DNA from: Sphingorhabdus rigui
Lineage (GTDB): Bacteria > Pseudomonadota > Alphaproteobacteria > Sphingomonadales > Sphingomonadaceae
Assembly: GCF_014196595.1 (NCBI RefSeq)
Contig: NZ_JACIEA010000001.1
Coordinates: 1,296,546-1,360,545, forward strand
Length of the DNA: 64,000 bases
Direction of reading: 5' to 3'
Below the pieces are notes generated by a model. It did not search any database. It worked only from the letters and a program-made list of their open reading frames with translations, and was not told where the DNA came from. Position 1 is the first letter of the stretch. The number at the start of each line of letters is the position of its first letter. The translations under genes and the position numbers were made by a program. Shown here piece after piece: positions 45,524 through 54,412 of the stretch.

Positions 45524-46737
45524 CCGGAATCAGCATCCTGAACGGCCACGCCATTTTGCCCGGCGCGAACAAGGCCGAGCCACTGAATGTGCATATTGAA
45601 AATGGCAAAATTGCCTCAGTTGGAAAAGCCGCCCCGATAGCGAACCAGTTGGACGCAAGCGATCTCATCATCGCGCCGGGTATCATTGATCTGGGCGTAT
45701 TTAAGACCGACAAGCCCGCTTTCCGCTTTGGCGGCATCACGCGCGCCGCATTAATGCCTGACCAGTCGCCTGTGCACGACGACCCGGCAACGGTGCGCTT
45801 TGCTGCGCTGAAAGGGAAACCCGATCTTTGGGTACATCCGCTCGCTGCAGCAACGCAGGGCCTCAACGGGCTGCAGATGGCCGAAATCGCGCTGATGAAA
45901 GAAGCAGGCGCAGTTGGCGTTGCGACGGGACGCAAATGGATTGCCGATAGCGGCATATTGCTGCGCATCATGCGCTACTGCCATGCGCTCGACCTACCCG
46001 TCTTTGTGCACAGCGAAGATGCAGGCCTATCGGGTAACGCGGTTGCAACGGCCGGGGAGACAGCCACGTTGCTGGGCCTATCCAGCGCATCGCCCATCAC
46101 CGAAGCGCTCGCCATCGCCCGCGACCTATTGCTCGCGGAGGAAAGCGGCGTGCATGTGCATTTCCGGCAAGTGACGACCGAACGCGGGCTGGACCTTATT
46201 CGCGCGGCGAAGGCAAAGGGCTTACGCATCACATGCGGCATTACGCCAGGGCATCTGTTCCTGTCCGACAACGCCGTTTCGGATTTCCGGACCTTCGCCC
46301 ATCTGTCGCCGCCCTTGCGTTCGGAAAACGATCGACTGGCCTGTGTCGCCGCCATTACCGATGGCACGATTGACGTGATTGCATCGGGGCACGACCCACG
46401 CGGGCCAGAGGACAAGCGCCTGCCCTATTCCGAGAGCGCGCCGGGCATGGCAGGGGCGGAAACGCTTCTCGCGCTGTCGCTCAACCTCGTGCGGGACAAT
46501 GTGATTTCGATCGGTCGGCTATTCGAACTGCTGGCATCAAATCCCGCGAAGATCTTGGGGCTAAATGCCGGTCAAATAGCAGAAGGATATGAGGCAGATC
46601 TTATCCTCGTCGATCCAGACGCGCCGTGGCAGGTCGATGGCGACCGCATGGCCGCACTTGCGGGCAATACGCCATTTGACCGACTGCCGGTTCAGGGCCG
46701 CGTGCGCCATATGCTAAAGGGCGGCAAGGTCATTTAA
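45520..46737 (+). CDS. dihydroorotase-like protein lacking catalytic residues (PyrC'/PyrX)
   Basis: 405 aa of the dihydroorotase/amidohydrolase fold, but with the metal site gone. Where active enzymes have DxHxHxR after PGIID, this protein has D57-L-G-V-F-K, with Gly and Phe in place of the two His. The later TPHH motif reads TPGH and the DHAPH motif reads GHDPR. Pseudomonas PyrC' (PyrX) proteins with the same loss act as a structural partner of PyrB; the ATGA overlap with pyrB, with AGGAGGG upstream, supports that role here. A true pyrC must exist elsewhere in the genome. Confidence 0.88.
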   Translation: MTGISILNGHAILPGANKAEPLNVHIENGKIASVGKAAPIANQLDASDLIIAPGIIDLGVFKTDKPAFRFGGITRAALMPDQSPVHDDPATVRFAALKGKPDLWVHPLAAATQGLNGLQMAEIALMKEAGAVGVATGRKWIADSGILLRIMRYCHALDLPVFVHSEDAGLSGNAVATAGETATLLGLSSASPITEALAIARDLLLAEESGVHVHFRQVTTERGLDLIRAAKAKGLRITCGITPGHLFLSDNAVSDFRTFAHLSPPLRSENDRLACVAAITDGTIDVIASGHDPRGPEDKRLPYSESAPGMAGAETLLALSLNLVRDNVISIGRLFELLASNPAKILGLNAGQIAEGYEADLILVDPDAPWQVDGDRMAALAGNTPFDRLPVQGRVRHMLKGGKVI

Positions 46738-46787
46738 TAGGTCCTGACCCTAAACCCACCGCCCAATAACGTTTCACGGATATCAAT

Positions 46788-48140
46788 TTATCGTGCGGCG
46801 ATCTTACGCCCTGCGGTGTTCGCCATACGGATATTTTGGGGGCCACCATTCGTGCGCACGAAACAATCGCCCCCTTGCGACTTGATCATCTTGCAAGTTG
46901 CCCGTGCGCTTGCTGCGTCCCCGAAACCCATTGCAGTCAAACGAACAAGTTTCTTGCCGTTGACCGTTACGGTCGAGCTGGCGGAGGCAAAGCCGTTCAA
47001 TGCGCGGTAGCGTTTGGCATATTTGTTCCAAGCCGCTTGCGCACTGGCCACAGACGAGAACGCGCCTAGCTGAACCAAGTGGCTTCCCGCAACCGCTGGC
47101 GTTGCTGCCTTCGGCACATATGACACGGCGAGCTTCACCGGCGCGGTCACAAATGACTTTGCGGGAACTTCCGACGCCTTGATAAGTGGCGCTTCGTAAA
47201 CCGGCTGGCTCGGCATTGTCTCGGCAGCTCTCATATAATTCTCAACAGCCGCAAAACCAACACTGTCCGATACAGGTGCCGGACCCACCGCAGCCAACTC
47301 CACTGCTGCTGCAGGTGCAGACGAAACATCTGCAAATTCTGGTGCAGCAGTTGGCGCGACATCAGCCTGCGCAAACCCAATGGCATTGATGCTGCTTAAC
47401 GCGAGGCGCACCGGCTGCCCCGTATCTGACATGTCGGGCTGAACCTTCAACAGGCCTGCTACGCGCGTCGTATAAGCACCGGGACGCGCGAGCTGCGCCC
47501 ATTCGGCGATCCGTTCGTTGACACGCTCCTGCGGCATATCTTGCGATGCCATGATCCGCGCATCGCGCCAGCGACCATCAAGTGCATAGGCCAAAGCCAG
47601 ATTCTGACGTATGCGCGATGTGACATTGTCGGCGCGCACGGCATCGGTCAGGATTTTGACGGCATCCGCCGAACGACCTGCCAAAGCCAAGGTCAACGCA
47701 TAGTCGCTGACAGGCAGAATGGATCGGTTCGAATCGACGAGCAATACGGCAGATTCGGTGTTGCCCAAGGCAATACGCGCCAGAGCGAGGCTGATGACCG
47801 TGCGCGAGTCGACTTGGCCCAGCTCCATAACGTCCATCAACGTCCGTTCTGCTGAGGCAAAACGCCCCTTCGCCATGTAAGCGCGTGCCAGCAACCCACG
47901 ATAGTCGCGGTTTTGCATGTCAGCCTGAACCGCACGCTCTGCAAAGGCCAATGCCTTGTCAGCCTTGCCTTTGGCCAGCGCCCGTTCGGCTGTCTTCGCC
48001 CAGGAAAATGCCTTTTGCGGCGATGCCGTATTGACGGAAGCGTTGGCCGTGCTGCCCGCTCCGGCCGCTGATGCAGTCATTGCCGGCACCGCAACCAACG
48101 CGGCCGACAAAGCCAGCTTTATAACAAAACGGCTATTCAT
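46788..48140 (-). CDS. exported TPR protein with C-terminal SPOR domain
   Basis: 450 aa. Signal peptide ending MTASAAG, TPR-like helical repeats at about residues 45-200 (KADKALAFAERAVQ, GRFASAERTLMDV, GRSADAVKILTDAV), a low-complexity Ala/Pro region, and a SPOR domain at about 350-430 (LVQLGAFSSVASAQAAWNKYAKRY). SPOR domains bind denuded glycan strands at the division septum. It is the third gene behind parA and the RHH-like gene on the same strand. Confidence 0.87.
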   Translation of the reverse strand: MNSRFVIKLALSAALVAVPAMTASAAGAGSTANASVNTASPQKAFSWAKTAERALAKGKADKALAFAERAVQADMQNRDYRGLLARAYMAKGRFASAERTLMDVMELGQVDSRTVISLALARIALGNTESAVLLVDSNRSILPVSDYALTLALAGRSADAVKILTDAVRADNVTSRIRQNLALAYALDGRWRDARIMASQDMPQERVNERIAEWAQLARPGAYTTRVAGLLKVQPDMSDTGQPVRLALSSINAIGFAQADVAPTAAPEFADVSSAPAAAVELAAVGPAPVSDSVGFAAVENYMRAAETMPSQPVYEAPLIKASEVPAKSFVTAPVKLAVSYVPKAATPAVAGSHLVQLGAFSSVASAQAAWNKYAKRYRALNGFASASSTVTVNGKKLVRLTAMGFGDAASARATCKMIKSQGGDCFVRTNGGPQNIRMANTAGRKIAAR

Positions 48141-48171
48141 GGCATCACCTCAAAAAAGCTAAATATAGGCA

Positions 48172-48795
48172 TTAGTGTTTTTTCGCAGGAACATGGGACG
48201 CGAGGTCACCAATTTCCGGCATGGATTCGAGAAGTGCATCAAGCGCATCGGTCACAAGCTGTTGCGCCGACTGGTGACGCACCGCGCATGCCAGCCGCAA
48301 TTTCAAATGCCGTTCGCTATCAAGACGCAAGGTGAAGGCTGCTTTCGCTTTCAAGCCGGGCTTCGCGCGGGCACGCGAACGTGGCGCATCCTTGGCACCC
48401 AAAGGCGAGACTGGCCGCGTTGCCGGCTCAGGCGTCATGGTAACAATTGCGGGTGCATCGGTGACCGATTCCGGCGCATCAGCAACGCTATCAACGCCAG
48501 ATTCGGGTTCAATGTCATTGGAAAGAGCGTTTACGAGACGGTCTTGCATGTGCCTGACCTCAGGAACAGCCGCGGCAAGCGGGTTGGTCCCATTAAAGCC
48601 GTGGTCATAATCCATTGGGGTCGTGGGATCTGGATCGACATCATATCCCATATCGTTCCACCCTAGGTCGTCTTGCGACGCTGCAGCGTTGCCATTGCTC
48701 GACAGCATTGATGGACGGCGCATTGCGGGACGCGCCAGTCCTTTGCGTGCCAACAATATGCCTGACAGCGAAGCGATTGGTTTAGGTTCACCCAT
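48172..48795 (-). CDS. protein with C-terminal ribbon-helix-helix-like domain, parA partner
   Basis: 207 aa. Residues 1-140 are low-complexity and probably disordered, rich in Asp, Pro and Ala. Residues 153-191 (FTLRLDSERHLKLRLACAVR, then SAQQLVTDALDALLE) look like a ribbon-helix-helix fold, as in small DNA-binding partners of ParA proteins. It lies 19 bases after the parA stop. DNA binding is inferred; no centromere-like repeats were seen nearby. Confidence 0.72.
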   Translation of the reverse strand: MGEPKPIASLSGILLARKGLARPAMRRPSMLSSNGNAAASQDDLGWNDMGYDVDPDPTTPMDYDHGFNGTNPLAAAVPEVRHMQDRLVNALSNDIEPESGVDSVADAPESVTDAPAIVTMTPEPATRPVSPLGAKDAPRSRARAKPGLKAKAAFTLRLDSERHLKLRLACAVRHQSAQQLVTDALDALLESMPEIGDLASHVPAKKH

Positions 48796-48814
48796 TATCC
48801 GGCCCTTCCTTCGC

Positions 48815-49531
48815 TTAACCTACGACCCGGCGGCCGAAGCCACCCATGGGACGCGCGGCGGATATTTGCTGGCTTACGGCAGCGGGCGCACTAAAAACGG
48901 TGCGGCGGAAATTCTTCTCGAGACGATCCGAAATATATGTCCACAGCTGGACAACCTCTTGCGAGGACCTGCCATTGGGATCGATTTCCATCACTGTGCG
49001 GCCGTCAATCATGGATGCAGCGAAATCTGTGCGATGGTGGAGCGTAATCGGCGCAACCGTGCCGTGCTGCGACAGTGCCACGGCGGCTTCCGAAGTAATC
49101 CGGGCCTTTGGCGTCGCTGCATTCACAACGAAGATCAGCGGCTTGCCAGCACGCTCACACAGGTCGACAGTCGCACCCACGGCGCGCAAGTCATGCGGGC
49201 TTGGCCGCGTGGGCACGACGATCAGTTCTGATACCGAAATGACGCTCTGGATAGCCATCGTAATGGCAGGCGGCGTATCAATCACCGCCAGTTTAAAACC
49301 TTGCTGCCGCAATACGGCAAGATCGGTGGCGAGGCGGGCCACGGTTGTCTGTGCAAAGGCGGGAAGGTCAGCTTCACGTTCATTCCACCAATCGGCCAAA
49401 GACCCCTGGGGATCGATATCGATAAGCACAACCGGCCCCGCGCCTGCGCGCTGCGCCTGAACCGCCAAATGGCCGGACAGAGTCGTTTTGCCCGATCCGC
49501 CCTTCTGTGATGCCAATGCGAGTACCCTCAC
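48815..49531 (-). CDS. ParA/MinD-family ATPase
   Basis: 238 aa. Deviant Walker A KGGSGKTT at residues 10-17, Asp in VVLIDIDPQGSLADWW, and the later VIDTPP motif. ParA-type ATPases make gradients on nucleoid or membrane to place DNA or protein clusters. The frame reaches an ATG at 49558, but the GTG at 49531 has AAGGGG 7 bases upstream and gives the family start MRVLALASQKGG. There is no ParB; the next gene encodes an RHH-like protein, and no recF/gidAB replication-origin genes are near, so it is not the chromosomal parAB. Confidence 0.88.
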   Translation of the reverse strand: MRVLALASQKGGSGKTTLSGHLAVQAQRAGAGPVVLIDIDPQGSLADWWNEREADLPAFAQTTVARLATDLAVLRQQGFKLAVIDTPPAITMAIQSVISVSELIVVPTRPSPHDLRAVGATVDLCERAGKPLIFVVNAATPKARITSEAAVALSQHGTVAPITLHHRTDFAASMIDGRTVMEIDPNGRSSQEVVQLWTYISDRLEKNFRRTVFSAPAAVSQQISAARPMGGFGRRVVG

Positions 49532-49687
49532 ATCATTCCCCTTTTGCAAATGTTTCAAATGGGGATGTGACAGAACAGGGCTAAAAATAGGTTAACACTG
49601 ATCGGAGGTGTCGGATTTTGCCGTTCGGATGCACCGGCACGCAAAGGTGACGGTATCGGGCCAAGCTTGCTTCGCGATACTGCGGCC

Positions 49688-50212
49688 TTAACCGCAAAGG
49701 CGCTCGATCTCGCGGCCTAGCGTATTACGGGCCGCGCTGTCTCCGGGTTCAATCATGAAATAATGCGTGCCGGAAAGGCTTGCCTTTTCAGAGCAATAGC
49801 TTGCGCACCCGCTTTCAACCGCTCCGGCAAAGCGCAGTTCAATACCGTCATAGCGGGCAGCGAAAGTGCAATTACCTTTACCATTCAATGTAACTTCGAC
49901 CTCATCGCCTTTTACCGACGCTGCTCCGGTTCCTTCGCATTTGCTTTCGGGGCCGAAGACCGCAAGAAAACCGATATCGAAGCGGTTCGCATCGGTTTTC
50001 ACCGCACAGAATTTATCGATGCCAAGATCGCTGCGCGTTTCAAAACGGCCCGCAAATTCTATTTTATCCGGGTTCGGAAGAACACCCGTCTCCACCGCAC
50101 GTGCGTCCAGCGTTGCGCCAGCGTCCGACCCAAGGCTTGACGTAAGTGCGCCGTCACCGCACCCCGCCAACAGCGCGCATAGCGCGAAGATTGGAAATGC
50201 CGTGCGCGTCAC
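49688..50212 (-). CDS. small lipoprotein
   Basis: 174 aa with a lipoprotein signal [13 protein letters not shown]: lipobox L-A-G-C, lipidated Cys near residue 17. The mature part has six further Cys, several in pairs, suggesting disulfides. No family recognised. The GTG start at 50212 overlaps the hisI stop (GTGA); the longer frame within hisI is rejected. GTG start and coupling are inferred from the signal-peptide position. Confidence 0.75.
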   Translation of the reverse strand: MTRTAFPIFALCALLAGCGDGALTSSLGSDAGATLDARAVETGVLPNPDKIEFAGRFETRSDLGIDKFCAVKTDANRFDIGFLAVFGPESKCEGTGAASVKGDEVEVTLNGKGNCTFAARYDGIELRFAGAVESGCASYCSEKASLSGTHYFMIEPGDSAARNTLGREIERLCG

Positions 50213-50568
50213 ACTGGTTCCAATCCATCCTTGTTTATCCTGCGATAAAAGCAGCTGCGGGCGCCGGTATGGCAACTCGGGCCTTGTGGCTCTGCGATTA
50301 TCCAAATGGCGTCCTGATCACAGTCAATGCGCATGTCGACAATGTGCAGGACATTCCCGCTGCTTTCGCCCTTTTGCCAAAGCCGCTGCCGGCTGCGCGA
50401 GTAAAACACCGCAGTGCGGCTCTCCATGCTTTTGGCGAGTGCCTCCGCGTTCATATGCGCCACCATCAATAGGGCACCATCCGCCGCATCAGTGACGACT
50501 GCAGTCAACAATCCGTTGGCGTCAAATTTGGGTGTGAGGGTAAGCCCTGTCTCAATCTCGTCGGTCAT
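50209..50568 (-). CDS. hisI: phosphoribosyl-AMP cyclohydrolase
   Basis: Third step of histidine synthesis: opens the adenine ring of PR-AMP. 119 aa, a stand-alone HisI without the HisE domain. Zinc and substrate motifs [37 protein letters not shown] and [13 protein letters not shown] are present, including the three Cys of the site. ATG at 50568; a TTG two codons up is less likely. Divergent from purF. Confidence 0.96.
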   Translation of the reverse strand: MTDEIETGLTLTPKFDANGLLTAVVTDAADGALLMVAHMNAEALAKSMESRTAVFYSRSRQRLWQKGESSGNVLHIVDMRIDCDQDAIWIIAEPQGPSCHTGARSCFYRRINKDGLEPV

Positions 50569-50696
50569 TTCCAAGGCCTAACGCAAGGGCAAGTGGCCCG
50601 CCAACATTTTCTTTGTTACATTGCTACGACAAGGGGGAGACAATCGATGACGCCTTGCCTATACGCCAGCCAGCGACGCGCAGCGGGATTCGAATT

Positions 50697-52154
50697 ATGC
50701 TGACCACCGACCCATTTGATGACGACAAACTTCGCGAGGAGTGCGGGATTTTTGGCGTCTACGACGCCGAAGGTGCTTCAGCGATGGTTGCGCTTGGCCT
50801 ACATGCGCTTCAGCATCGTGGCCAGGAAGCCGCCGGCATCACCAGTTACGACGACCATGAATTTCACACGCACCGTGCCATGGGCCATGTTGCGGGCAAT
50901 TTTGACCGTGATGAAATCATCAACGGCCTTGTCGGACGCAGTGCCATTGGCCATGTCCGCTATTCAACGACGGGCGAAACATCGCTGCGTAATGTGCAGC
51001 CCTTATATGCGGACCTTGCCACCGGCGGATTTGCGGTCGCGCATAACGGCAATATTTCAAACGCGGTTGCATTGCGCCGTGACCTTGTCCGCCGCGGATC
51101 GATATTCCAGTCATCATCGGACACCGAAGTCATCATTCATTTGGTGGCGACGTCTGGGTACCGGACGTTGCTGGACCGCCTGATTGATGCGCTGAAGCGT
51201 GTTGAGGGTGCCTATTCGCTCATTTGCCTGACCACCGAGGGCATGATCGCATGCCGTGATCCGTTGGGCATCCGGCCATTGGTCATGGGTAAGCTTGGCG
51301 ATACAATAATCTTCGCATCGGAAACCGTTGCGCTCGATATTGTTGGCGCAGAATTCATCCGTTCTGTTGAACCGGGCGAATTGGTTGTGGTGCATGGTAG
51401 CGAAATTCAGTCGCACAAGCCGTTCATCCCCGTTTCGCAACGCCCCTGCATTTTTGAGCATGTGTATTTCTCACGGCCCGACTCCATTGTTGAAGGCATC
51501 AGCGTCTATTCGGTCCGCAAGGCCATCGGCGCGGAACTCGCGCGCGAAAATGGCGTCGATGTCGATTATGTCATTCCTGTGCCCGACAGCGGCACCCCTG
51601 CAGCCATTGGCTATGCCGAGGCGGCAAAGATTCCGTTTGAGCTGGGTATCATCCGGTCACATTATGTTGGCCGTACGTTCATTCAGCCGGGCGATGGCGT
51701 TCGCCATTTGGGCGTGAAGCTGAAGCATAATGCAAACCGCAATCTGGTCGCGGGCAAAAAGATTGTCCTGATCGACGATTCCATCGTTCGTGGTACGACC
51801 TCGCTCAAGATCGTTCAGATGATGCGCGAAGCGGGCGCTGCCGAAGTGCATATGCGTATTGCAAGCCCGCCAACGATGAACAGCTGTTTCTATGGCGTCG
51901 ATACGCCGGAACGCTCCAAATTGCTCGCGAGCCGCATGGACGTGGAAGAAATGCGGCAGTTTATTCAAGCCGACAGCCTCGCGTTTCTCTCCATCGATGG
52001 GCTGTACCGTGCGTTGGGCGAAGATTCACGCAACAAAAACCAACCGCAATATTGCGATGCGTGTTTCACCGGCGACTATCCCACCACCCTCACCGACCAT
52101 GAGGAGCATGAATCGGGTGATCTCATGATGCTGGGCGAACGGAAGTCTGCGTAA
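50697..52154 (+). CDS. purF: amidophosphoribosyltransferase
   Basis: First step of purine synthesis: PRPP + glutamine to phosphoribosylamine. 485 aa. Class II glutaminase with nucleophile Cys16 (EECGIFGVYD), preceded by a short leader like the cleaved propeptide of B. subtilis PurF; PRPP motif VLIDDSIVRGTTS; C-terminal Cys (YCDACFTG) for an iron-sulfur cluster. The ATG at 50697 fits the family; longer in-frame starts exist. The SDR gene follows after 3 bases. Confidence 0.97.
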   Translation: MLTTDPFDDDKLREECGIFGVYDAEGASAMVALGLHALQHRGQEAAGITSYDDHEFHTHRAMGHVAGNFDRDEIINGLVGRSAIGHVRYSTTGETSLRNVQPLYADLATGGFAVAHNGNISNAVALRRDLVRRGSIFQSSSDTEVIIHLVATSGYRTLLDRLIDALKRVEGAYSLICLTTEGMIACRDPLGIRPLVMGKLGDTIIFASETVALDIVGAEFIRSVEPGELVVVHGSEIQSHKPFIPVSQRPCIFEHVYFSRPDSIVEGISVYSVRKAIGAELARENGVDVDYVIPVPDSGTPAAIGYAEAAKIPFELGIIRSHYVGRTFIQPGDGVRHLGVKLKHNANRNLVAGKKIVLIDDSIVRGTTSLKIVQMMREAGAAEVHMRIASPPTMNSCFYGVDTPERSKLLASRMDVEEMRQFIQADSLAFLSIDGLYRALGEDSRNKNQPQYCDACFTGDYPTTLTDHEEHESGDLMMLGERKSA

Positions 52155-52157
52155 ATC

Positions 52158-52868
52158 ATGACGAAGCTATTTGAAGGCAAAGTGGCGCTGGTGACCGGCG
52201 CAAGCCGCGGGATTGGTGCGGCAACGGCGAAAGCGCTCGCGGCGCAAGGTGCACATGTCATCATCACAGCGCGCACCGCGAAAGACCTAGAAGCCGTTGA
52301 AGACGCGATATTCAACGCTGGTGGTAATGCGACGATTGCGCCTTTGGACCTCACTGATGGCGACAGCATTGCACGGCTCGCCACAGCAGTGACCGAGCGT
52401 TGGGGTAAGCTTGATGTCTTGGTATTAAATGCCGCAATGCTCGGAACGCTCGCGCCGGTTCCAGCCATTGATGGCGCAGAATTTGCGCGTTTGTTCACCC
52501 TAAATGTAACCGCGCAGCAGGTGCTGATCGCGTCATTTGATGCGTTGTTGCGCAAATCAGATGCGGGTCGCCTCGTCGCGCTGACATCCTCGGTTGGCGC
52601 GACACCGCGCGCATTTTGGGGCGCTTATGGCGCATCAAAGGCCGCGCTCGAAACGCTCGTCGCCAGCTATGGCGAGGAAGTGAAGAACCTGTCCGCTGTG
52701 CGCACTATTATTGTGGATCCGGGCCGTACGCGCACCCAAATGCGCGCAAAGGCCTATCCGGGCGAAGACCCGGCGACGGTGAAGGAACCATCGGTTGTGG
52801 CCGATGCAATCGTCGCGATGCTGACGACCGAGTTTGAGACCGGGCATCGTTTGGTGGTCGAGGGCTAA
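52158..52868 (+). CDS. short-chain dehydrogenase/reductase
   Basis: 236 aa classical SDR. Cofactor motif TGASRGIGAATAKAL, NNAG-equivalent NAAMLG, catalytic Ser in LTSSVGATPRAFWGAYGASKAAL with Tyr and Lys (YGASK). Resembles the E. coli YciK type by length and the YciK-like VTGASRGIG start, but the substrate is not identifiable. It follows purF by 3 bases, so it is cotranscribed; no functional link to purines is evident. Confidence 0.9.
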   Translation: MTKLFEGKVALVTGASRGIGAATAKALAAQGAHVIITARTAKDLEAVEDAIFNAGGNATIAPLDLTDGDSIARLATAVTERWGKLDVLVLNAAMLGTLAPVPAIDGAEFARLFTLNVTAQQVLIASFDALLRKSDAGRLVALTSSVGATPRAFWGAYGASKAALETLVASYGEEVKNLSAVRTIIVDPGRTRTQMRAKAYPGEDPATVKEPSVVADAIVAMLTTEFETGHRLVVEG

Positions 52869-52886
52869 CCCTTTAACATTACCGAA

Positions 52887-53008
52887 GTCCTGAGCAGCAG
52901 TCGCATCGCGACTGCGTCTGTCGAAGGACGCCCATCAGTAAACAGCTATGCTGGGCCGAGAAGCGCCCTTCGACTTTTCGCCAGCGCTGCGCGCTGACGG
53001 CTCAGGGC
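52887..53008. repeat. pair of REP-like palindromes in opposite orientation
   Basis: Two hairpin units lie in the gap between two convergent genes. Unit 1 (52887-52929) has outer arms GTCCTGAGC and TGTCGAAGGAC around an inner hairpin GCAGTCGC-atc-GCGACTGC. Unit 2 (52965-53008) has GCCCTTCGAC and GGCTCAGGGC around CAGCGC-tgc-GCGCTG, so it is the inverse of unit 1. The CCTGAGC/TCGAAGG ends match the short palindromic repeats scattered through sphingomonad genomes. Likely also serve as terminators for the flanking genes. Confidence 0.7.
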
Positions 53009-53014
53009 TACGGT

Positions 53015-54412
53015 TTAAGACTTCACCACCTCATGCGCCTTTAACGCACGCTCACGCGCGGCTTTGTGGCCAATGATTTTGCGCGGATAGCTTTTTGGCC
53101 GTGCGCCATATTCGTCGGGGTCATGAATATACGGCTCTTGCAAGCCCGCAAGCTCCGGCACCCATTCGCGGATGTAACGTGCGGCGTCGAATTTCTCTGA
53201 CTGCGACAATGGCGCCATGATGCGCACGAACATATTGCTGTCTACGCCCGTCCCCGCTGTCCATTGCCAATTGACGCTGTTGCTGCCGTAATCGGCATCG
53301 ACCAGCGTATCCCAAAACCATTTTTCGCCTTCGCGCCAATCAATCAGGAGATGTTTGACCAGGAACGACGCCGCAATCATCCGCACGCGGTTATGCATCC
53401 ATCCGGTCGCCCATAATTGCCGCATCCCGGCGTCGACGATTGGGTAACCCGTCCGACCCTTAGTCCATGCCACGAAATCAGCCTTTACCGCCGGATCGGA
53501 TAGATCGCGCCACGGCAGCCTGTCAAACGCATCGCGAGCATTCTTCGCGCCATATTCGGGCATCTGGACGATCACATTCTGCGCATAGTCCCGCCACACC
53601 AGTTCCTTAAGGAACACGTCAACCGACCCGCCGGCATGCATGGTCGCGTGCCAGCACGCAGCAGGTGAAATCTCGCCAAAGTGCAGATGCGGTGACAGGA
53701 ATGACGAACCCGCCACCGATGGCAGATTGCGTTTCTCGTCATAAAATTTGGCCTTGTCGGCAAAATCCTCAAGCCGATGCCGCGCACCAGCTTCACCCGG
53801 GATCCACATATCGGCCATAGCGCCGGACCAATCGGGCTCGGTGGGTAACAGGGCCCAATCATTTAAGCCTTCGCTCGCCGGCCATGTATGGGGCGCAGCG
53901 ACGTGCGCGGGTGCTGCCAGTGGCACGGGCGGCGGCATATGCTGCCAAAGCGCGCGCATGAATGGCGTGTAGATCTTGTACTGACCGCCGGTGCCTGTTG
54001 TGACGCTACCTGCGGGCAACAGATAGTTGCCGTCATGGCACACAAATGCGCAACCCGTGCTTAGCCCACTTGCAACGGCCTTTTCCGCATTCCGCCACCA
54101 TGGTTCGTAATGCCGCATGCAATGAATGGCCGACGCGCCGGTCTCTTCAGCGAGTGCGCATAAAACGTCGTCGGATTTTCCGGCGCGCAGGATCAATCGC
54201 GACCCCAACGCCCGCAAATCTGCGTCGAGCGCCGTCAGACTATGGTGCAACCACCAGCGCGACGCCGCGCCCATCTTGCGATGCTTTGGCGTATCGTCAT
54301 CAAGGATGTAGACGGGGATAACCGGCGCACCACTTGCCACTGCGGCTGCAAGCGCAGCTTGGTCCGCAAGACGCAGGTCGCGGCGCAGCCAGAGGATAAC
54401 TGGGGCCGTCAT
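53015..54412 (-). CDS. phr: deoxyribodipyrimidine photolyase
   Basis: Light-driven repair of cyclobutane pyrimidine dimers with FAD. 465 aa: N-terminal antenna Rossmann domain (VILWLRRDLRLADQAAL) and C-terminal FAD domain with FLSPHLHFGEIS, ELVWRDYAQNV, GYPIVDAGMRQLWATGWMHN, and the signature VDADYGSNSVNWQW. The start overlaps the DUF457 gene stop (ATGA). Confidence 0.96.
   Translation of the reverse strand: MTAPVILWLRRDLRLADQAALAAAVASGAPVIPVYILDDDTPKHRKMGAASRWWLHHSLTALDADLRALGSRLILRAGKSDDVLCALAEETGASAIHCMRHYEPWWRNAEKAVASGLSTGCAFVCHDGNYLLPAGSVTTGTGGQYKIYTPFMRALWQHMPPPVPLAAPAHVAAPHTWPASEGLNDWALLPTEPDWSGAMADMWIPGEAGARHRLEDFADKAKFYDEKRNLPSVAGSSFLSPHLHFGEISPAACWHATMHAGGSVDVFLKELVWRDYAQNVIVQMPEYGAKNARDAFDRLPWRDLSDPAVKADFVAWTKGRTGYPIVDAGMRQLWATGWMHNRVRMIAASFLVKHLLIDWREGEKWFWDTLVDADYGSNSVNWQWTAGTGVDSNMFVRIMAPLSQSEKFDAARYIREWVPELAGLQEPYIHDPDEYGARPKSYPRKIIGHKAARERALKAHEVVKS

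Noticed and set aside
48815-49531. Chromosomal parA of the parAB origin-segregation locus
   Set aside because: No parB, gidA/gidB or parS-like palindromes (TGTTTCACGTGAAACA type) were seen around it.
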